From positions 1 through 45,609 of the forward strand of contig SHVY01000025.1 of NCBI GenBank assembly GCA_009694045.1: DNA of 45,609 nt. The letters run 5' to 3'. Origin of the DNA: Alphaproteobacteria bacterium. GTDB lineage: Bacteria > Pseudomonadota > Alphaproteobacteria > SP197. The notes under the pieces are model-generated. The model was not told where the DNA came from, ran no database searches, and saw nothing but the letters and a program-made list of their open reading frames with translations. A program made the position numbers and the translations under genes. This document shows positions 1 to 8,303 of this stretch, in pieces. Position 1 is the stretch's first letter, and each line of letters opens with the position of its first letter.

Positions 1-62
1 AAATCGCTGGGATAACGCAGACCGCGACGATCCGCCACGGCACGATGTTCGGGCGTCCACAT
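1..62 (-). CDS. IS5-family transposase, N-terminal fragment (runs off the left edge)
   Basis: On the minus strand an ATG at 62 opens a frame reading MWTPEHRAVADRRGLRYPSD up to the edge of the window. This opening (MWTxxxR...LRYPSDLTDAEW) is typical of IS5-family DDE transposases that begin with the DUF4096 domain. A strong ribosome binding site, GAGGAGG, lies 7 bases upstream. Only about 20 codons are visible, so nothing can be said about the DDE catalytic residues or whether the enzyme is intact. The family call rests on this short N-terminus and is probable rather than certain. Confidence 0.65.
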   Translation of the reverse strand, partial: MWTPEHRAVADRRGLRYPSD

Positions 63-144
63 CAAGCAACCTCCTCAACAAGGTTGCCACCCATAGAGTC
101 ACAACCGACTCCCCAGACTCAACATCTTTTCGGAGCGGCTCTAA
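1..144 (-). mobile_element. End of an IS5-family insertion sequence (cut by window edge)
   Basis: The first ~140 bases look like the left end of an IS element transcribed leftwards. It has a transposase start at 62 (minus strand) with a short leader and a tip near 132-141 that reads GAGCCGCTCC on the minus strand. A second palindrome, GAGTCGGTTGTGACTC (minus strand), lies inside the leader at about 98-113. Bases 141-144 are CTAA, which fits the CTAR target of the IS5 group, so the boundary with the flanking gene is probably at 140-144. Seen: the tip-like sequence, leader and transposase start. Inferred: the exact end and target duplication, because the other end lies outside the window. Confidence 0.6.
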
Positions 145-147
145 GAG

Positions 148-381
148 TTGGGCAAGAGGTCGGCGGCCCTGTACCCCGACTGGGACACCGCCTACTGGCT
201 TCTGGTGACCGCCCATGTCCGGCTTGATCAACTGCCGGAGGCACGCGCCGCGCTTGCCAAGCTTGTGGCCCTGCAACCCGGATTGACGGTGTCCGGTGCC
301 CGCCAGCGCTTTCCGATCAGAAACCAGGCATTCTTGAACACGGTGCTCGATGGATTTCGCGCGGCGGGCCTGCCGGAGTAA
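148..381 (+). pseudogene. C-terminal remnant of a TPR/adenylate cyclase-type protein cut by the IS
   Basis: About 75 residues remain. They include a TPR-like helix pair (ARAALAKLVALQPGLTV, about residues 33-49) and end in DGFRAAGLPE. That closing pattern is typical of alphaproteobacterial adenylate cyclase/TolB/TPR fusions. The complete protein of the same family at 26451-28187 ends similarly (MHKAGLPA). The frame has a TAA stop at 142-144, at the presumed IS junction, and no ribosome binding site precedes the TTG at 148. I therefore read this as the 3' end of a gene whose larger 5' part was separated by the insertion. The missing part should lie beyond the left edge if the insertion was simple. 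A small expressed protein is possible but unlikely. Confidence 0.6.
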
Positions 382-389
382 GGAGTCCG

Positions 390-2348
390 CTACAGCGCCA
401 CCCCGACCTTGAGGCCTTCGAGCACGGCTTCCTCGGCGGTACGGGGGGCGAGGCAGTCGCCGATCAGGTGAATCTCGCCGCCCCAGCCGGCAAGCTCGGT
501 CTCCAGCGTGATGTCGGGTTCGTGACCAAGCGATGTCACCAGGGTATCCACGCCCTCGCAGACGATCGCCTCGCCGCTGATCACGTGTTGCAGGATCACG
601 GCCTCCTTCTCGACCCCGGCGACCCGAACATAAGGTGTGATCTCGACGCCGAGCTTGTGTAGGACGCCGATCCAATGGTCGCGCACGTACATCTGGATCG
701 TCTGCCCGGCCATGGTGCCGTTGACCGCGAGGCGAACCTTGCAGCCGTCGCGGGCGAGCTTCTCGGCGAGGCCCAGGCCGATCCAGTCGCAGCGCCAGTC
801 GCCGATGACGACGCGGGATCCGACGTTCGCCTCGCCCCGCAAGAGCGACCAGGCGTCGATCACGTGGCCGTCCTTGGCGCCCTCGATGTGTGGCCTGCGT
901 GAACCGGCCCCGGTGGCGATGATGACCGCGTCGGGCCGCGCCCCCTCGACCACGGCGCGATCGACCGTGGTCCTGAGCGAGACCTTGGCCCCCGCGGCCT
1001 TGACCTCGCGCGCCAGATTGGTGGCCAGCCCACCGAACTCGGCGCGGCCGGGCAGGAGCTGAGCCAGCAGCACCTGGCCTCCGAGTTGTGCGCCTCGCTC
1101 GTACAGCGTCACGTCGTGGCCGCGCTCGGCGGCGACGGCGGCGGCCTTCATCCCGGCGGGGCCGCCGCCCACGACCATGACCGTCTTCCGCCGCGCCGCC
1201 GTGCCACGCACGCCGTAATACCGCTCGCGTCCCGTCTCCGGGTGCTGGATGCAGCTGATCGGATAGCCCGTCTGCATGTGGCCGATGCACGCCTGATTGC
1301 AGCCGATGCAGGCGCGGATGTCGTCCAGCCGGCCGGCTGCCGCCTTGTTCGGCATCTGCGGGTCGGCGATCATGGCGCGGGTCATGCCGCACATGTCCGC
1401 CTGGCTCTCGGCGATGATCCGTTCAGCGACCTGCGGCTGATTGATCCGGCCGGCGACGAACACCGGGAACGTCACCTTGGAGCGAACGGCCCCGGCAAGG
1501 GGTGCCACGTAGCCGGCGGCGATGAACATCGGCGGCACCACGTGGACCGAACCGGCGAGCCCCGCCATGGAGCCGGCGATGACGTTGACGTAGTCGATGA
1601 CGCCGTCGCGGTCGAGCGCCATGCAGGCGTCGATGACGACGCCCAGGGTCAGGCCTTCGTGCTCCAGTTCGTCACCGGAAATGCGCACACCGATCACCAT
1701 GTTGGGTCCGATCCTGGCCCGCACCGCGCCGGCGATCTCGCGCAGGAATCGCAGCCGGTTGTCGGCGCTGCCGCCATAGGCGTCGGTGCGCCGGTTGGTC
1801 TCCGGGTTCAGGAACTGGGCGGGGAGCAGTCCGTGGCTGGCCAAGATCTCGACGCCGTCCAGCCCGGCTTCGCGCATCCGCCCGGCGGCGGAGGCATAGC
1901 CGGCCACCAGCTCGCCGATCATCGCCGGCGGGATCGCCCGCGGCATCATGTGGTGCCGCTCGTCGGGCACCGTCGAGGCGCTGTAGGCGACCGGCAGCGT
2001 GCCGTCGGCGGCCAGGCCCATCACCCGGCCCGAGTGCGAGAGCTGGCCGAACACCTTGGCGCCCTCGCGATGCACGGCCTCGGCGATGCTACGATAACCG
2101 GGGATGATGGCGTCTCGCGTCGCGTTCAGTGCCATCGATGAGCCGACGCCCGAGGCGTGGACCCGCGCCGCCTCGGTGATGATCAGCCCGGCCCCGCCCG
2201 CCGCTCGCGCCGCGTGATAGGCGACCAGGTCGTCGGTCGGGCAGCCGTCGGCGACCATCATGGTCATGTGCCCGGTGGAAAAAATCCGGTTGCGGAATGT
2301 CGTGCCCCGGATCGTCAGGGGCGAGAGCAGGTGCGGCAGAGGCGACAT
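390..2348 (-). CDS. FMN/4Fe-4S/FAD oxidoreductase (dienoyl-CoA reductase / N-methyl amine demethylase type)
   Basis: This 652-residue protein has the two-part layout of 2,4-dienoyl-CoA reductase, trimethylamine dehydrogenase and the StcD/DgcA demethylases. An Old Yellow Enzyme TIM barrel fills about residues 1-345, with NPETNRRTDAYGGS at 181-194. Four cysteines (C347, C350, C354, C366; CxxCxxxC-x11-C) bind a 4Fe-4S cluster. A Rossmann FAD site, VVGGGPAGM, follows at 392-400. Members either reduce C=C bonds of acyl-CoAs or oxidatively remove N-methyl groups. The amidase-rich neighbourhood favours an amine substrate, but that is inference. It starts 12 bases after the hydrolase gene (2361-3173) and is probably the third gene of an operon with the formamidase. 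No strong ribosome binding site precedes the ATG at 2348. Confidence 0.85.
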   Translation of the reverse strand: MSPLPHLLSPLTIRGTTFRNRIFSTGHMTMMVADGCPTDDLVAYHAARAAGGAGLIITEAARVHASGVGSSMALNATRDAIIPGYRSIAEAVHREGAKVFGQLSHSGRVMGLAADGTLPVAYSASTVPDERHHMMPRAIPPAMIGELVAGYASAAGRMREAGLDGVEILASHGLLPAQFLNPETNRRTDAYGGSADNRLRFLREIAGAVRARIGPNMVIGVRISGDELEHEGLTLGVVIDACMALDRDGVIDYVNVIAGSMAGLAGSVHVVPPMFIAAGYVAPLAGAVRSKVTFPVFVAGRINQPQVAERIIAESQADMCGMTRAMIADPQMPNKAAAGRLDDIRACIGCNQACIGHMQTGYPISCIQHPETGRERYYGVRGTAARRKTVMVVGGGPAGMKAAAVAAERGHDVTLYERGAQLGGQVLLAQLLPGRAEFGGLATNLAREVKAAGAKVSLRTTVDRAVVEGARPDAVIIATGAGSRRPHIEGAKDGHVIDAWSLLRGEANVGSRVVIGDWRCDWIGLGLAEKLARDGCKVRLAVNGTMAGQTIQMYVRDHWIGVLHKLGVEITPYVRVAGVEKEAVILQHVISGEAIVCEGVDTLVTSLGHEPDITLETELAGWGGEIHLIGDCLAPRTAEEAVLEGLKVGVAL

Positions 2349-2360
2349 GGGAAACCCAGA

Positions 2361-3173
2361 TTAAATGTATCGCCGCAGGATGTCGCGAAGACAGGCATTC
2401 ACGATCTCGGGCTTGTGGCCGCGCAGGGACAGATGACCGAGACCCTCCAGGAGGTGAAAGTGACCAGCACCGGCCGCGTCGGCGACGCGCTGGCCATGTT
2501 GGTACGGCGCCTGCACGTCATGGCTGAAGCCGATCACGTGCAACGGCACGCGGCACGCCGGCAGCCGGTCCAGGCTGTCGAAATCGATGCAGGCCTGCCA
2601 CTGCGTCGCCAACATCTCTCCGTCGCGCTCGCCGTAGCTCGCATCGACGAAGGGCTTCACCGCCGCCCATTGCGCGTCGTCGGCCAGAACCTCGGGCGGG
2701 TACATCAAGACTCCGTAGTGCGCCACGGCCATGGGCTGGCTCAAGGTGCCCCCTGCGCGACGAAAGTCCACTTCGGCCTGCATCCATTCTCGCAAGTAGC
2801 CGGTGATCCGCCCCGCGGTGCCCATGGCGACGGCGCAGGCAACCATCTCCGGGTAGCGCATCGCCATTTCCTGGGCGATGAAGGAGCCCATGGACAGGCC
2901 GACCACGAAGACCGGCGGGCGGCAGGCCGCCCGGATCAATGCGGCACAATCGGTGGCATGGTCGGCGATCGACCAAGGCGGCGGGACCAGCGCCCGGGTA
3001 TCGCCGGCGCCGCGCGGGTCGTAGGTGGTGTTGCGGAAATCCCCGCGGAACGCCGCCACCTGGTCCACCCAGTCGGCACCCCGGTTGTCGCCGCCCGGAA
3101 TCCACACGATATCGGGGCCGACACCCGACTGCTCATAGGCAAGAACGGCCCCGTCACAGGCAAGCGTGGGCAC
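2361..3173 (-). CDS. Alpha/beta hydrolase
   Basis: This is a 270-residue single-domain alpha/beta hydrolase. The nucleophile elbow is GLSMGS with Ser94. The likely acid is Asp219 (SHD) and the base His247 (GLGH). The strand-turn WIPGGDNRG (about 24-32) forms the oxyanion region, and YDPRGAGDTR (51-60) is the conserved motif after strand 4. The substrate is unknown: family members cleave esters, lactones, enol-lactones and some amides. The reading frame is open well upstream, but that part overlaps the formamidase gene in another frame and looks non-coding. I place the start at GTG 3173, six bases past the formamidase stop; a GTG at 3188 is an alternative. Neither has a good ribosome binding site, so translation may depend on coupling. 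Confidence 0.8.
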   Translation of the reverse strand: MPTLACDGAVLAYEQSGVGPDIVWIPGGDNRGADWVDQVAAFRGDFRNTTYDPRGAGDTRALVPPPWSIADHATDCAALIRAACRPPVFVVGLSMGSFIAQEMAMRYPEMVACAVAMGTAGRITGYLREWMQAEVDFRRAGGTLSQPMAVAHYGVLMYPPEVLADDAQWAAVKPFVDASYGERDGEMLATQWQACIDFDSLDRLPACRVPLHVIGFSHDVQAPYQHGQRVADAAGAGHFHLLEGLGHLSLRGHKPEIVNACLRDILRRYI

Positions 3174-3178
3174 GGAGG

Positions 3179-4135
3179 CTATTCCAACACTACCCGTGGG
3201 AAATAGAACGACACCACCCAGTTCGGCTGGTCGACGATCTCGCTGATGCGCAAGTCGCCACAGACGCTGCACAGCATGTAGGCGTTCTCGGCCGACAGGC
3301 CATGGCGCTTGCCCAGAAGGTCGATCATGCCGCGCACCGCGTCCTTGGCGCAGCGCATCAGATCGGAGCCGACGCCCATGGTCGCGTCGTAACCTTTCGC
3401 ATCCAGGTGGCGGGTGACCGGCTCGTGGGTCTGGAAGCGGGGGAACCTCAGATTGGCGCCCTTCACCAGATCGAACTTGTAGACGACCGAGAACGGCGAT
3501 TCGATCGCCGTCCCGCACACCTCACCGTCGCCCTGGGCCGCGTGGCTGTCACCGACCGAGAACAGGGCGCCCTTGACCGCAACAGGGAAGTAGATATCGA
3601 CGCCAAGGCCCAGGTCACGGGTGTCCACGTTGCCGCCGGTCGGCAAGGGAGGGATGGTGGAGAACGCGCCCTTCTCCGCTGGCGCCACGCCGATGGTGCC
3701 GCAGAAGGGTTTCAGTGGTACCCGTCCGCCCGGGCCGTACATCGCCGGCACCTTGAAGCTGGTGTCGTACGTCCAGTGGACCAGAGCCGGGTTGGGGAAA
3801 TCCTCGGCCAGCAGGCCGAACCCCGGGACGACACCGGTCCAACCCCAACCAGGTGACTCGACGCCCACCATGGTGACCTTGAGCGCATCCCCCGGTACCG
3901 CGCCGTCGACGTAGACGGGTCCCGAGATCGGGTTGACCCGACCGAAATCGAGCTGCGGCACATCCGCGGCCACCGTCTTGGGCGTGATCTGGCCATCGGT
4001 GGAATCAATTTTCTCGAACGCGATCGTGTCGCCCGGGGCTACGGTAAGGGCTGGCTTGACCGAGTTATCCCAGTGGAAGTGATGCTGGTGGGCGTGGATC
4101 GTATGGCGGTGGCCTAGCTTGCTGGCGTTGTTCAT
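3179..4135 (-). CDS. fmdA: Acetamidase/formamidase family protein
   Basis: The 318-residue product belongs to the acetamidase/formamidase family (FmdA/AmdA), zinc-dependent enzymes that hydrolyse short aliphatic amides to the acid and ammonia in the cytoplasm. Recognisable parts are the HQHHFHWDNS opening (about 16-25), the GRVNPISGPVYVDGA block (about 65-79), GWGWTGVVPGFG (about 95-106) and a conserved GDSHAAQGDGEVCG segment in the middle. Length matches the family. The ATG at 4135 is preceded by GGGAGG seven bases upstream, which settles the start. It is the first gene of a minus-strand operon with the hydrolase and flavin oxidoreductase and is divergent from the cysteine amidase gene across a 92-base gap that contains an inverted repeat. 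Natural substrate is not fixed by the sequence. Confidence 0.88.
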   Translation of the reverse strand: MNNASKLGHRHTIHAHQHHFHWDNSVKPALTVAPGDTIAFEKIDSTDGQITPKTVAADVPQLDFGRVNPISGPVYVDGAVPGDALKVTMVGVESPGWGWTGVVPGFGLLAEDFPNPALVHWTYDTSFKVPAMYGPGGRVPLKPFCGTIGVAPAEKGAFSTIPPLPTGGNVDTRDLGLGVDIYFPVAVKGALFSVGDSHAAQGDGEVCGTAIESPFSVVYKFDLVKGANLRFPRFQTHEPVTRHLDAKGYDATMGVGSDLMRCAKDAVRGMIDLLGKRHGLSAENAYMLCSVCGDLRISEIVDQPNWVVSFYFPRVVLE

Positions 4136-4188
4136 CGTCGCCTCCCTCTTGACCGGACGGTTCACTGGGGAAAACGTACAACGTGCCG

Positions 4189-4211
4189 GCACCCCAGGGC
4201 TACAGGGGTGC
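4189..4211. promoter_or_regulatory. Inverted repeat between divergent amidase genes
   Basis: GCACCCC (4189-4195) and GGGGTGC (4205-4211) form a perfect 7-base inverted repeat with a 9-base spacer. It lies in the 92-base gap between the divergent formamidase (start 4135) and cysteine amidase (start 4228) genes, ending five bases before the AAGGAGG of the latter. It could be an operator shared by both genes or an RNA hairpin in the leader of the plus-strand gene. The repeat is seen; its function is inferred. Confidence 0.4.
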
Positions 4212-4227
4212 TGCCAAGGAGGGTGAT

Positions 4228-4908
4228 GTGCCGAGACCGATGGAGACCGAACGGACTGCCGTGATCGCGGTCGATCTACAGTACGAGTGCATCGAGGCCG
4301 ACGGCGCCTGGCCGATCTACAACAAGGCCGAACTGCTGGCGAACGCGCGGATCGCCATCGCGGCCTGTCGCCAGGCGGGGCTGCCGATCATCTACACCCA
4401 GCACTGGCTGGACCCCCGTGGCAACGACGCTCTTCGCTACGAACCCCAAGCCCAAGGCGGGCGCCCGTTGCACAGCGTGGCCGGCAATCCGATGGCGGCG
4501 ATTCATGCCGACTTGGCACCCCAGCCCGACGACATCATCGTCCGGAAGCAGCGCTGGACCGGCTTCCACGGCACTAATATGGACGTGGTGCTGCGGCGGA
4601 TGGACGCATCGCACCTGATCATGCTGGGCGTGTGGACCGAGGCCTGCTTCGAGACTTCGGTCTGGGACGCGTTGTGGCGCGACTACCGCATCACCATCGT
4701 CAAGGACGCTTGTTCAACGGCGACCTCGCTCATGCACATGACTTCGATCCTCGATCTCGCGAACTGGCTCTACGGCGGCCGCATCATCCGGGCCCGGGAG
4801 CTGGAAAACGCGCTGGCCGGCGAACCCTTCGCCGCCTGGGACTTCACCGCCCCGAGCTCCTACCCCTATACGCTGGAAACGGTGCAGGGCATGTACGATT
4901 CGATCTGA
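4228..4908 (+). CDS. Isochorismatase-fold cysteine amidase (N-carbamoylsarcosine amidase-like)
   Basis: The protein has 226 residues with the isochorismatase-like hydrolase fold. The catalytic triad is visible: Asp16 (AVDLQ), Lys107 (VRKQRW) and Cys140 (GVWTEACFETS). The active-site cysteine makes it an amidase rather than true isochorismatase. Relatives hydrolyse N-carbamoylsarcosine, nicotinamide, ureidoacrylate or biuret. With a hydantoinase and an N-carbamoyl amino acid hydrolase next door, a carbamoyl-amide substrate is plausible but unproven. The start is GTG 4228, because a perfect AAGGAGG lies five bases upstream; ATG 4240 is an internal alternative. The gene faces the carbamoylase gene tail to tail, with ten bases between the stops. 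Confidence 0.85.
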   Translation: MPRPMETERTAVIAVDLQYECIEADGAWPIYNKAELLANARIAIAACRQAGLPIIYTQHWLDPRGNDALRYEPQAQGGRPLHSVAGNPMAAIHADLAPQPDDIIVRKQRWTGFHGTNMDVVLRRMDASHLIMLGVWTEACFETSVWDALWRDYRITIVKDACSTATSLMHMTSILDLANWLYGGRIIRARELENALAGEPFAAWDFTAPSSYPYTLETVQGMYDSI

Positions 4909-4918
4909 CCCCGGCGGT

Positions 4919-6097
4919 CTACCCCGCCAAAATCGACTCCGCGGCCGTCGCCAGGACCTGGCAGCCGAGCACGATGTCGGCCTCGTGGGTGTCCTCGGCG
5001 AAATCGTGGCTGATGCCTTGGATCGAGGGCACGAACAGCATCGCGGCGGGCATCCGTCGGGCCAGCACCTGGGCGTCGTGGCCGGCGCCGCTCGGCATCT
5101 TGCGCCACAGGCCCGGCGCATGGCGCTCGGCGGCAGCGGCGATGTGTTTCTGCAAGTCCTCGTCCATGGCGGCGGGCCGCACGCCGTCGTCCCCGCCCGA
5201 GAGCGCGGCACGGCACGGCCCCCGGCGATCGGCCGCCGCCACCAGGGCGCGGACGTGATCTTCCATGCGGCGCAGGGTTTCCGGCGCGATGTCGCGCACC
5301 TGGACGTAAAGTTCCGCCCGGCCGGGGATGATGCTTGGCGCGCCCGGATCGAAGGCGATGCGGCCGATGGTCCAGACGCTGTGCGGCCCGGCCACGGACG
5401 CCATGGTCGTCTGCACCTCGTGGGCGAAGCGAATGGCGGCCGCGCCCGCGTCCTTGCGTAAGCCCATGGGTGTCGTGCCAGCGTGGTTCTGTTGGCCCGT
5501 GAAGGTGACGTCGAAGCCGTTCATGCCGACGATGTGGGTGACCACGCCGAGTTTCTTGTTCTCGGCCTCCAGGACACCGCCCTGCTCGATGTGCGCCTCC
5601 AGGTAGCAGCGATAGCGGCCGTCCTCTGCCCGCGCCTTGGGCACGCCCGCGAGCCCAGCGGAGTTAATCGCGGCGTCGAGGGGCGCGCAGCCCTCGACGT
5701 CCTCGCCGCAGAATGTGCCACTGCCGAGGAAGCCCCAATAGGTGCCCTCTTCGTCGGCCCAGGAAGCCACATCGATGGCGTGGTCCGGCAGGGCGCGCGC
5801 CACCTCGATCCCGTAGATCACGCCCATGGCGCCGTCCAGCCAGCCGCCCCGGGGCTGGGTGTCGCTGTGGGAGCCGATCAGCAGGGCGGGGCCCGGCTGC
5901 CGCGACCGGCCGATGACGTTGCCGACCCCGTCGATGCCGGCGTCGAGCCCGGCCTCGGTCATGCGCTCGACCAGCCAGCGGCGCGATGCCATGTCGACCT
6001 CCGAGAACGTGGGTCGCACCACGCCGGTACCGGTGGCGCCGAACCGGCGCAGTGCCTTCAAATCCGCGAGCAGCCGGTTGCCGTCGATCGTCGCCAT
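4919..6097 (-). CDS. N-carbamoyl-L-amino acid hydrolase / allantoate amidohydrolase family (M20)
   Basis: This is a 392-residue M20-type zinc amidohydrolase (hydantoinase/carbamoylase branch). Metal-binding residues are visible: His77 (GSHSDT), Asp88 (WLDGAMG), Glu116/117 (ADEEG), His169 (EAHIEQG) and a late His (GHDAQ). The lid domain (about 190-300) contains GQQNHAGTTPM. The enzyme removes the carbamoyl group from N-carbamoyl amino acids, giving the amino acid, CO2 and ammonia. Ring opening by the nearby hydantoinase would supply such a substrate. The ATG at 6097 has AGGAGG five bases upstream. An SDR gene ends eight bases before it, so the two form an operon (SDR then carbamoylase). Confidence 0.88.
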   Translation of the reverse strand: MATIDGNRLLADLKALRRFGATGTGVVRPTFSEVDMASRRWLVERMTEAGLDAGIDGVGNVIGRSRQPGPALLIGSHSDTQPRGGWLDGAMGVIYGIEVARALPDHAIDVASWADEEGTYWGFLGSGTFCGEDVEGCAPLDAAINSAGLAGVPKARAEDGRYRCYLEAHIEQGGVLEAENKKLGVVTHIVGMNGFDVTFTGQQNHAGTTPMGLRKDAGAAAIRFAHEVQTTMASVAGPHSVWTIGRIAFDPGAPSIIPGRAELYVQVRDIAPETLRRMEDHVRALVAAADRRGPCRAALSGGDDGVRPAAMDEDLQKHIAAAAERHAPGLWRKMPSGAGHDAQVLARRMPAAMLFVPSIQGISHDFAEDTHEADIVLGCQVLATAAESILAG

Positions 6098-6105
6098 GAA
6101 CCCTC

Positions 6106-6816
6106 CTAACGCGCGGTGTAGCCGCCGTCGACGACCAGGTCGGCGCCGGTCATGAACGAGGAGTCGTCGGAGGCGAGGAAGAGGGCCGCTCGCGCCATCT
6201 CGACCGGCCGCCCCAGCCGCCCGAGCGGATGCATTGGCTTGCCCCAGGCGTGCTCGGCGGCCTCCATCCCGCCCCAGTTCGCGGCCATGTGCTCGGTCGC
6301 GGTGCCGCCGGGCGATAGGGTGTTCACCCGGATGCCGGCGTCGGCGACCTCGAGCGCCAGCGCCTTGGCCATCGTGATGAGGGCACCCTTCGAGGCGCAG
6401 TAGGCGACGTCGCCCTTGCTGCCCACCTTGGCCATTTGCGAGGCGGTCAGGACGATGCTGCCGCCTTGCCTCATGTGCGGGATCGCGTGCTTGGCCAGGT
6501 AGAACGCGGCATGGACGTTGACCGCGAAGGTCCGCTCCCAAAGCGCGTCGTCCAGTTCGGTCACCGGCCGGGTCGGCGGGAAGAAGGCCGCGTTGCTCAT
6601 GACGATGTCCAGGCGACCAAACCGGCCAACCACGCCGGCGACGGTCGCGGCCACCGCGGCGCTGTTGCTCACGTCGCAGACGAAGACCTCGGCCCCCTCG
6701 AGGTCGACGCCGGCGACCCGCGCACCTTCGGCGGCGAACAGCTCGGCCGTGGCGCGACCGATGCCGTTGCCGGCCCCCGAGATCAGCGCCACCCGCCCGT
6801 CCAGCTTGCCCACCAT
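6106..6816 (-). CDS. Short-chain dehydrogenase/reductase
   Basis: This is a classical SDR of 236 residues. It has the cofactor loop GAGNGIGRA near residue 15, the SNAA motif, a catalytic Ser in the LTASQ segment and the YCASK active-site motif. It ends in the common GADLVVDGGYTAR. These enzymes interconvert alcohols and ketones with NAD(P)H; the substrate cannot be read from the sequence. GGGAGGG lies upstream of the ATG at 6816. The gene is divergent from the hydantoinase gene across 55 bases and is followed closely by the carbamoylase gene, so it probably serves the same hydantoin/ureido pathway. Confidence 0.87.
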   Translation of the reverse strand: MVGKLDGRVALISGAGNGIGRATAELFAAEGARVAGVDLEGAEVFVCDVSNSAAVAATVAGVVGRFGRLDIVMSNAAFFPPTRPVTELDDALWERTFAVNVHAAFYLAKHAIPHMRQGGSIVLTASQMAKVGSKGDVAYCASKGALITMAKALALEVADAGIRVNTLSPGGTATEHMAANWGGMEAAEHAWGKPMHPLGRLGRPVEMARAALFLASDDSSFMTGADLVVDGGYTAR

Positions 6817-6846
6817 GGTTCCCTCCCGACGCCGCGCACTTTAGAC

Positions 6847-6857
6847 TGCCGTCGGCA
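6847..6857. promoter_or_regulatory. Short perfect palindrome in divergent intergenic region
   Basis: TGCCG-T-CGGCA is an 11-base perfect palindrome in the middle of the 55-base gap between the divergent SDR (start 6816) and hydantoinase (start 6872) genes. Its position suits a shared operator controlling both transcription units, but a palindrome this short could occur by chance in GC-rich DNA. No regulator gene is nearby. Confidence 0.25.
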
Positions 6858-6871
6858 AACAGGGGAGAGTC

Positions 6872-8293
6872 ATGGCGGATCTGGATCTCGTGGTCTCGGG
6901 CGGCACCGTCGTCACGGCCGGCGACACAACCAAGTGCGACATCGGTGTGAAGGGCGGTCGCGTCGTGGTGCTGGGCGAGGACCTGGGCCGGGCGGCCAAG
7001 ACCATCGACGCCCGCGGCAAGCTCGTCCTGCCCGGTGGGATCGATTCCCATGTACACATCGACGAGTACCCTTTCCTCGGGGCCAAGTCCGCCGACGATT
7101 TTGCCTCGGCTACGCGCTCGGCGGCCTGCGGCGGGACCACCACGGTCATCCCCTTCGCCGAGCAGGTGCGCGGGCGCTCCTTGCGTTCCACCATCGACGA
7201 GTACCACCGCAAGGCCGAGGGCCGAGCGGTGATCGACTACGCCTTCCACCAGATCCTGGTCGATCCCGACGAGCAGACGTTGGGGCAGGAATTGCCGGCC
7301 CTGGTCGAGGACGGTTACACCTCCTTCAAGGTCTACATGACGTACGACGGGATGGCGCTGAACGATCGGCAGATCCTGAACACGCTGGCCGCGGCGCGGG
7401 AGAATGGCGCCATGGTCATGGTCCATGCCGAGAACGACCACTGCATCCGTTGGCTGACGGACCGTCTAGCGCTCAGCGGAATCACCGATCTGTCGCAGTA
7501 CCCGAAGATGGCGCCATCGCCGGTGGAGCGCGAAGCAACCCACCGGGCCATCACCCTGGGCCAGGTCGTGGACGTGCCGATCCTCGTCGTCCACGTCTCG
7601 GCGTCCGAGGCCATGGACCAGATTCGCTGGGCGCAGGCGAAGGGGCTCCAGGTCTATGGCGAGACCTGCCCGCAGTACCTGTTTCTGACCGCCGATCACA
7701 TCGCCCAGCCGGGATGGGAGGGCGCCAAGTACCTGTGCGCGCCGGTGCCGCGCGACGCCGCGAACCAGGAGCTGATCTGGCGGGGTCTCGCCACCGGGGT
7801 GTTCCAAGTGTTCTCGTCGGATCACGCGCCTTACCGGTTCGAGGGCACCGAGGGCAAGAAGGCGCACGGTCCGGAGCCCCACTTCCGCCACATCAGCCCC
7901 GGCGTTCCCGGAATCGAGACCCGACTGCCGTTGTTGTTCTCGGAAGGGGTGGGGAAGGGGCGCATCGATCTGCAGACCTTCGTCGCCCTCACGGCCACCA
8001 ATGCCGCGAAGATCTATGGCCTCTACCCCCGCAAGGGCACCATCGCGGTCGGCTCCGATGCGGATCTGGTGCTGTGGGATCCGGCTCGCGAGGTCACCAT
8101 ACGTCACGCCGACCTGCACGACGCAATGGACTACACGCCCTACGAAGGGATGCGGGTCAAGGGCTGGCCGGTGACGACGATCTCGCGCGGCGAGGTGATC
8201 TGGAACGACGGTCGACTATCGGCGGCGACCGGCCGCGGTCAGTTCCTCCGCTGCGCCCGGCCCGATCTTGCCCGCCCCCGCGCCGTTGCCTGA
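6872..8293 (+). CDS. hydA: Dihydropyrimidinase / D-hydantoinase
   Basis: The 473-residue product is a cyclic amidohydrolase of the dihydropyrimidinase/hydantoinase family. All binuclear zinc ligands are in place: His60 and His62 (SHVHID), a carbamylatable Lys153 (TSFKVYMTY), His185 (VHAEND), His241 (VHVSASEA) and Asp317 (FSSDHAPY). It opens dihydropyrimidine or hydantoin rings to N-carbamoyl acids in the cytoplasm. AGGGGAGA precedes the ATG. The class II aldolase gene follows within about ten bases. The facing carbamoylase supplies the next step. Whether the natural substrate is a dihydropyrimidine, a 5-substituted hydantoin or an N-methylated hydantoin cannot be told from the sequence. Confidence 0.92.
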   Translation: MADLDLVVSGGTVVTAGDTTKCDIGVKGGRVVVLGEDLGRAAKTIDARGKLVLPGGIDSHVHIDEYPFLGAKSADDFASATRSAACGGTTTVIPFAEQVRGRSLRSTIDEYHRKAEGRAVIDYAFHQILVDPDEQTLGQELPALVEDGYTSFKVYMTYDGMALNDRQILNTLAAARENGAMVMVHAENDHCIRWLTDRLALSGITDLSQYPKMAPSPVEREATHRAITLGQVVDVPILVVHVSASEAMDQIRWAQAKGLQVYGETCPQYLFLTADHIAQPGWEGAKYLCAPVPRDAANQELIWRGLATGVFQVFSSDHAPYRFEGTEGKKAHGPEPHFRHISPGVPGIETRLPLLFSEGVGKGRIDLQTFVALTATNAAKIYGLYPRKGTIAVGSDADLVLWDPAREVTIRHADLHDAMDYTPYEGMRVKGWPVTTISRGEVIWNDGRLSAATGRGQFLRCARPDLARPRAVA

Positions 8294-8303
8294 CGCGACG
8301 GCC

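Noticed and set aside
1086-2141. 351-codon plus-strand frame opposite the flavin oxidoreductase
   Set aside because: It is His/Arg/Val-rich antisense translation of a clear 652-residue enzyme with all cofactor motifs, and has no ribosome binding site.
2361-3518. Longer version of the alpha/beta hydrolase (385 residues)
   Set aside because: The first 115 codons overlap the formamidase out of frame and do not look like a signal peptide or domain.
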